Below the pieces are notes generated by a model. It was given only the letters and a program-made list of their open reading frames with translations. It was not told the origin of the DNA and made no database searches. From Candidatus Caenarcanales bacterium (lineage in GTDB: Bacteria; Cyanobacteriota; Vampirovibrionia; LMEP-6097), in NCBI GenBank assembly GCA_022447685.1, contig JAKVAO010000099.1:1-7289 (forward strand): a stretch of 7,289 nt of DNA, written 5' to 3'. Below, one piece after another: positions 4,658 to 7,289 of the stretch; position 1 is the first letter of the stretch, and every line of letters starts with the position of its first letter. A program made the position numbers and the translations under genes.

Positions 4658-5635
4658 TTACCCAAAATTCCCAAATAAGGCTACACCTTTGCGTATTTCC
4701 GCAAGTTTCAAGCAAAATTCGGTACATGCTTTAAGACTTTCAGATGATGCTTTGTTTTTGCCAACTATCTCAAAAGCCGTCCCATGATCAACACTAACTC
4801 TAACATAAGGTAAGCCTACAGTTAGATTAACTGCGTTAAATCCAGCTACAGTCTTGATTACTGGTAGTGCTTGGTCGTGATAGGCGGCTACATATAAGTC
4901 ATAGCTTTGTTTCTTCTTCTGAAGATATTCTTGTCCTGCCTGTGCGAAGAGTGAATCCGCTGCTTGGACTTTGGAGACATAAGTGGATGAGAATTCTTTA
5001 TTTAGATTTTCTATTTCCTCTCCCATGAACTCCAATTCTTCTTTGCCGATAAGTCCATTCTCTCCACAATGCGGATTTAGACCTGCTACTGCGATATTAG
5101 GATTAGTTATATTAAAGACTTTTTTCAGAGCGTGAATTGAATTAGTGATAGTTTTTCTGAATTTAAGTTTAAGCTCTTCTGAGACATCTTTGATGGCTAC
5201 ATGTCTAGTGGCTAGTACTGTTAGAAAGTCTCCACAGGCAAAGAACATCTCGACTTCATCTCTATTGAGTCCGTTCAATTTCGCTAGAAACTCTGTCTGC
5301 CCACTGCTGCTATCACCCGCCATATGAAGAGATTCTTTGGAGACAGGTCCAGTAACTAGAAAGTCTATTTCATTTTTCAGGGCAAGTTCATTTGCTTTGA
5401 TCAGCGTAGAGATACTGTGTTCTCCTGAGATTTCACTTGGCTCTCCCATTTTTACGAATTGTTTTTTGATTTCGAAGTCAAGTAAGTCATCAATAAGAAT
5501 GATTTCTATTAGATCTTTATAGGGGCTCAAAGCCAATTCATTAGTGAATTTCTCGAATATTTCAGGACCGATTCCGGCTATATCTCCAAGCGTATAAGCA
5601 ATTTTTATTCTTTCCTGAAGTTTAGATAAGTCCAT
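4658..5635 (-). CDS. pdxA: 4-hydroxythreonine-4-phosphate dehydrogenase (325 aa)
   Basis: PdxA oxidises 4-phosphohydroxy-L-threonine with NAD(P)+; the product is condensed by PdxJ to pyridoxine 5'-phosphate (DXP-dependent vitamin B6 route). The N-terminus has the hallmark LGDIAGIGPE (17-25; usually GDPAGIGPE). Metal-binding histidines are visible at 145 (TRHVAIKD), 189 (LNPHCGENG) and 253 (YHDQALPVIK). Substrate-binding Lys261, Asn270 and Arg279 align with E. coli K274, N283 and R292, and VDHGTAFEIVGK follows. One difference: the usual GHTEF substrate motif reads GQTEF (Gln113), so the His is replaced. Length is normal (about 330). The ATG at 5635 is the only sensible start and has no Shine-Dalgarno; an extended -10 element lies just upstream, so the leader should be only a few nt. 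It heads the pdxA-infC-panD operon and is divergent from hpf, with 18 bp between start codons. Confidence 0.96.
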   Translation of the reverse strand: MDLSKLQERIKIAYTLGDIAGIGPEIFEKFTNELALSPYKDLIEIILIDDLLDFEIKKQFVKMGEPSEISGEHSISTLIKANELALKNEIDFLVTGPVSKESLHMAGDSSSGQTEFLAKLNGLNRDEVEMFFACGDFLTVLATRHVAIKDVSEELKLKFRKTITNSIHALKKVFNITNPNIAVAGLNPHCGENGLIGKEELEFMGEEIENLNKEFSSTYVSKVQAADSLFAQAGQEYLQKKKQSYDLYVAAYHDQALPVIKTVAGFNAVNLTVGLPYVRVSVDHGTAFEIVGKNKASSESLKACTEFCLKLAEIRKGVALFGNFG

Positions 5636-5653
5636 GAATGCTATAATTATCGC
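5636..5653. promoter_or_regulatory. Overlapping bidirectional extended -10 promoter for pdxA and hpf
   Basis: The whole space between the two start codons is 18 bp. On the + strand TGC plus TATAAT (5639-5647, consensus -10) ends 6 nt before the hpf ATG. On the - strand TGC plus GATAAT (5654 down to 5646) ends 10 nt before the pdxA ATG. The two hexamers share two base pairs, and the region 5639-5654 is a 16-bp near-palindrome with a single mismatched pair. Predicted starts leave essentially no leader for hpf and about 3-5 nt for pdxA. Neither gene has a Shine-Dalgarno. Simultaneous polymerase binding in both directions looks impossible, so the genes may compete. Confidence 0.65.
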
Positions 5654-6277
5654 ATGAATACTACGACATCTACATTAATTGAAACTAGTAATATTGAAAT
5701 CACTCCTGCAATCAAGGAGTATGCTGAATCCAAATTAGAGAGAGTTCACAATCACTTCGACAGCTTAATCCAGAATCATCAGATCAAAGTTGTACTTAGT
5801 GTTGTTAAGAACCATAAAAGTAATAATCAGAAAGCAGAAATAACTATAAACCTTAAAGGTGGTCACGTAATCAGATCACATTCATTTGAAGATAATGTTT
5901 ACGCAGCTATCGATACTGTAATCGATAAGTTAGAGAGACAATTACGTAAGTTCAAAACTAGAATTTACAACAGAATACATAGAGGTAAGAGTATCAAGAC
6001 CTTTGGTTTCGAGGAATCTATCGATAGTGGTGCATTTGAAGTGCCTGATGAGCTTGCTGATGATGTTAAAGAATACCAAGAACCTAAAATCATCAAGACT
6101 AAGAGATTTAAGATGGAGCCTATGGATCCACAAGATGCAGTTGAATGTTTAGCTGACTGTGGTCATAACTTTTATATGTTCTTGAATATTTATTCAAATA
6201 AGATTGCTGTAGTTTACCAAAGAGAAGATGGTGACTATGGTCTTATTGAACCTGAAACTCTTCAAGTTGACAATTAA
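5654..6277 (+). CDS. hpf: Ribosome hibernation promoting factor, long form (207 aa)
   Basis: Long Hpf binds the decoding centre of the 30S subunit and, through its C-terminal domain, dimerises 70S ribosomes into inactive 100S particles during starvation or stationary phase. The N-terminal S30AE/YfiA domain (about 8-112) has SNIEITPAIKEYAESKLER, a beta-rich centre (KAEITINLKGGHVIRSH) and the basic helix IDKLERQLRKFKTRI. A linker (about 113-143) leads to the dimerisation domain (about 144-203): KIIKTKRFKMEPMDPQDAVE, GHNFYMFLN, IAVVYQREDGDYGLIEPE. The length is that of long-form proteins, not the short E. coli Hpf/YfiA. The ATG at 5654 has no Shine-Dalgarno and lies 6 nt after a consensus extended -10, so the mRNA is probably leaderless. 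It is divergent from pdxA, and a strong inverted repeat follows the stop. Confidence 0.96.
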   Translation: MNTTTSTLIETSNIEITPAIKEYAESKLERVHNHFDSLIQNHQIKVVLSVVKNHKSNNQKAEITINLKGGHVIRSHSFEDNVYAAIDTVIDKLERQLRKFKTRIYNRIHRGKSIKTFGFEESIDSGAFEVPDELADDVKEYQEPKIIKTKRFKMEPMDPQDAVECLADCGHNFYMFLNIYSNKIAVVYQREDGDYGLIEPETLQVDN

Positions 6278-6298
6278 GGCTACTTCTAAATTTTGATT

Positions 6299-6343
6299 TA
6301 ACATAGAGTTAATACTTAATCTGTTAGTATTAACTCTATGTTA
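6299..6343 (+). terminator. Perfect 18-bp inverted repeat after hpf, possible terminator
   Basis: Arms at 6299-6316 and 6326-6343 pair over 18 bp without mismatch around a 9-nt loop, 21 bp after the hpf stop. The stem is very AT-rich (four G/C pairs) and is followed by TGTTTAATG rather than a clean T run, so it is not a textbook intrinsic terminator. It could end hpf transcription, protect the 3' end, or be a protein-binding palindrome or small repeat element. It lies between two converging genes and could serve both strands. Confidence 0.5.
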
Positions 6344-6495
6344 TGTTTAATGAATTTGCTCGAAAATATATAGCTACACTATGGTTGGTAATGAGGTAGC
6401 TAATGCTAGTTAAATGTACCCAATTTCTAGGGACTATCTATTGATTTATAGACTTAAAGATGCTGAGACAATGCCAGACAATCTATTGTTAAAAA
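6344..6495. other. Intergenic stretch between hpf and trmL without a gene
   Basis: Only tiny open frames of fewer than 20 codons occur here and none has a ribosome site. A 9-bp inverted repeat (tattgattt at 6439-6447 with aaatcaata at 6493-6501) flanks the region just beyond the trmL stop, too widely spaced to be an obvious terminator. No RNA gene was recognised. Confidence 0.5.
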
Positions 6496-7002
6496 TCAAT
6501 AATTCTGCCGATAAGCTTCGTAATAAACTGTCTGTGCAGTACTAGCCAAATTTAAACATCTAGCTTTGCCAGAACTCATCGGAACAGTAAGGAAGTTCTC
6601 TCCATACATTTCATTGAAAACTTTAGGTACTCCAGAGCTTTCAGAACCAAAGACAAGGTAATCACCAGTCTTATAGCTAACATCCCAGAAAGATTTACTT
6701 ACCTTACTACTAAGTATATATAATGAATTTCCTGATTTGTTTTCGCAAGCATTATGACTAATAAATTGTTCAGATTTTAGAAATGCTTCCCAATTTTCAT
6801 GGACACTGTAATCTAGATCTTGCCAATAATCCATAGCAGATCTTTTTAAGTACTTATCATCTATTTCGAAGCCCAAAGGCTTGATGAAATGTAATTTAAG
6901 ATCGTTTGCTACACACATTCTTGCTATATTGCCCGAGTTTTGTGGTATCTCTGGATTGTAGAGAACTATATTAAAGAAATTTTTGGGACGATTTTTATTC
7001 AT
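6496..7002 (-). CDS. trmL: tRNA (cytidine/uridine-34 2'-O)-methyltransferase TrmL (168 aa)
   Basis: TrmL (YibK/CspR), a SPOUT-class dimeric methyltransferase, uses S-adenosylmethionine to methylate the ribose of the wobble nucleotide in certain leucine tRNAs. The sequence starts with the family pattern NIVLYNPEIPQNSGNIARMC (11-30), continues with LHFIKPLGFEIDDKYLKRSAMDYW, and has the knot motifs DYLVFGSESSGVP (114-126) and VPMSSGKARCLNLASTAQTVYYEAYRQ (140-166). The last differs slightly from the common RS(L/M)NLSN. Length is close to the E. coli enzyme (157). The open frame extends to a TTG at 7029, but the ATG at 7002 is preferred because the extra nine residues are outside the family and overlap a likely promoter. 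No good Shine-Dalgarno precedes either start. It stands alone and converges on hpf. Confidence 0.93.
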   Translation of the reverse strand: MNKNRPKNFFNIVLYNPEIPQNSGNIARMCVANDLKLHFIKPLGFEIDDKYLKRSAMDYWQDLDYSVHENWEAFLKSEQFISHNACENKSGNSLYILSSKVSKSFWDVSYKTGDYLVFGSESSGVPKVFNEMYGENFLTVPMSSGKARCLNLASTAQTVYYEAYRQNY

Positions 7003-7019
7003 GATTCTTAATGTTGATA

Positions 7020-7028
7020 ATTTTATCA
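7020..7028 (-). promoter_or_regulatory. Candidate extended -10 promoter of trmL
   Basis: On the - strand TGA plus TAAAAT (7028 to 7020) matches the extended -10 pattern (TAAAAT is 5 of 6). Transcription would begin near 7013, leaving a leader of about 11 nt before the ATG at 7002. No good -35 is seen. A promoter here supports the ATG at 7002 over the upstream TTG at 7029. Confidence 0.4.
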
Positions 7029-7029
7029 A

Positions 7030-7289
7030 TATTTATGCAAAGCCATAAAATGTAGAATATTTTGCTTTGCTTTTTAAATTAAGTATTAAAAATAATACTA
7101 TAAATATTTTATATCTCTTATCTTAGTAATTAAGAATACTAGATATGAGAAGCATGTTAAGAAATATTTATTTTGTAATAGACTAAAGTATTAACTTGAA
7201 TATTTCAATTTGGGTAACTACTCAGGTAAGTTGAAAATTAGCAGCAAATATGTTTTGGCAAGCTAGAATTGCAGATTGTCCTAATCTTT
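7030..7289. other. AT-rich right-hand region without a convincing gene
   Basis: This 260-bp stretch is very AT-rich and has many stops in all frames up to about 7220. A small 7-bp hairpin (agtatta/taatact, 7082-7099, loop of four A) is present. At the right edge two short frames run off the window: + from an ATG at 7250 (MFWQARIADCPNL) and - ending at a TGA at 7222-7224. Neither has a ribosome site, terminator or recognisable protein, so I do not call a gene. Confidence 0.5.

Noticed and set aside
4420..4734. 104-codon + strand frame
   Set aside because: It is a shadow on the opposite strand of infC and the end of pdxA, both firmly identified.
5942..6133. 63-codon - strand frame
   Set aside because: It lies antisense within hpf, whose two domains are clear on the + strand.
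7003..7029. TTG at 7029 as the trmL start
   Set aside because: The nine added residues fall outside the family, no ribosome site precedes it, and the likely -10 element overlaps it.
7222..7289. Short frames running off the right edge on both strands
   Set aside because: About 13 codons on + and 22 codons on -; open frames of this size arise easily by chance and no start or stop signals support either.
1..7289. Insertion sequence, prophage, CRISPR array or riboswitch
   Set aside because: No transposase, integrase, phage gene, spaced direct repeats or recognisable riboswitch core was seen on either strand.

Overview
The window comes from a low-GC, AT-rich flagellated bacterium. The combination of flagellin, long-form Hpf, a CCA-encoded tRNA, and a mix of Shine-Dalgarno-led and apparently leaderless genes would fit a deep-branching group such as the non-photosynthetic cyanobacterial relatives (Vampirovibrionia/Melainabacteria). 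That placement is a guess from style and gene content; no phylogenetic marker was compared. Apart from two short uncertain edge fragments, all genes are complete, and no mobile element, CRISPR array or pseudogene is visible.

Left third (1-2750): a divergent pair sharing a 162-bp intergenic region. On the + strand is a compact, complete flagellin (1787-2734) whose start codon sits one base after a run of ten G. On the - strand is the most unusual gene of the window (56-1624): an N-terminal flagellin D1-like coiled-coil segment joined to six FG-GAP/integrin-like beta-propeller blades, with no recognisable flagellin D0 and no C-terminal flagellin half. It looks like a filament-associated or flagellar-exported decoration or adhesin protein. 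A tRNA-Val(GAC) on the - strand converges on the flagellin end; its anticodon loop carries C at position 33 instead of the near-universal U.

Middle (2939-5635): an unrecognised 239-residue protein on + (probably leaderless) overlaps tail-to-tail with a - strand operon pdxA-infC-panD: vitamin B6 synthesis, translation initiation factor IF-3, and beta-alanine synthesis for pantothenate/CoA. The infC start is best placed at an AUU codon at 4625 behind an AGGAGA Shine-Dalgarno, which recalls the IF-3 autoregulation known in E. coli. infC and panD overlap by 35 nt.

Right third (5636-7289): hpf (long ribosome hibernation factor) runs divergently from pdxA. Only 18 bp separate the two start codons, and these form a near-palindrome carrying an extended -10 element on each strand, so both messages should have almost no leader. 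After hpf comes a perfect 18-bp inverted repeat, then trmL (tRNA wobble 2'-O-methyltransferase) on the - strand, then about 260 bp of very AT-rich DNA without a convincing gene.

Three translation-related genes (infC, hpf, trmL) and a tRNA lie near two cofactor genes and the flagellar pair. Only pdxA-infC-panD looks like a true operon.
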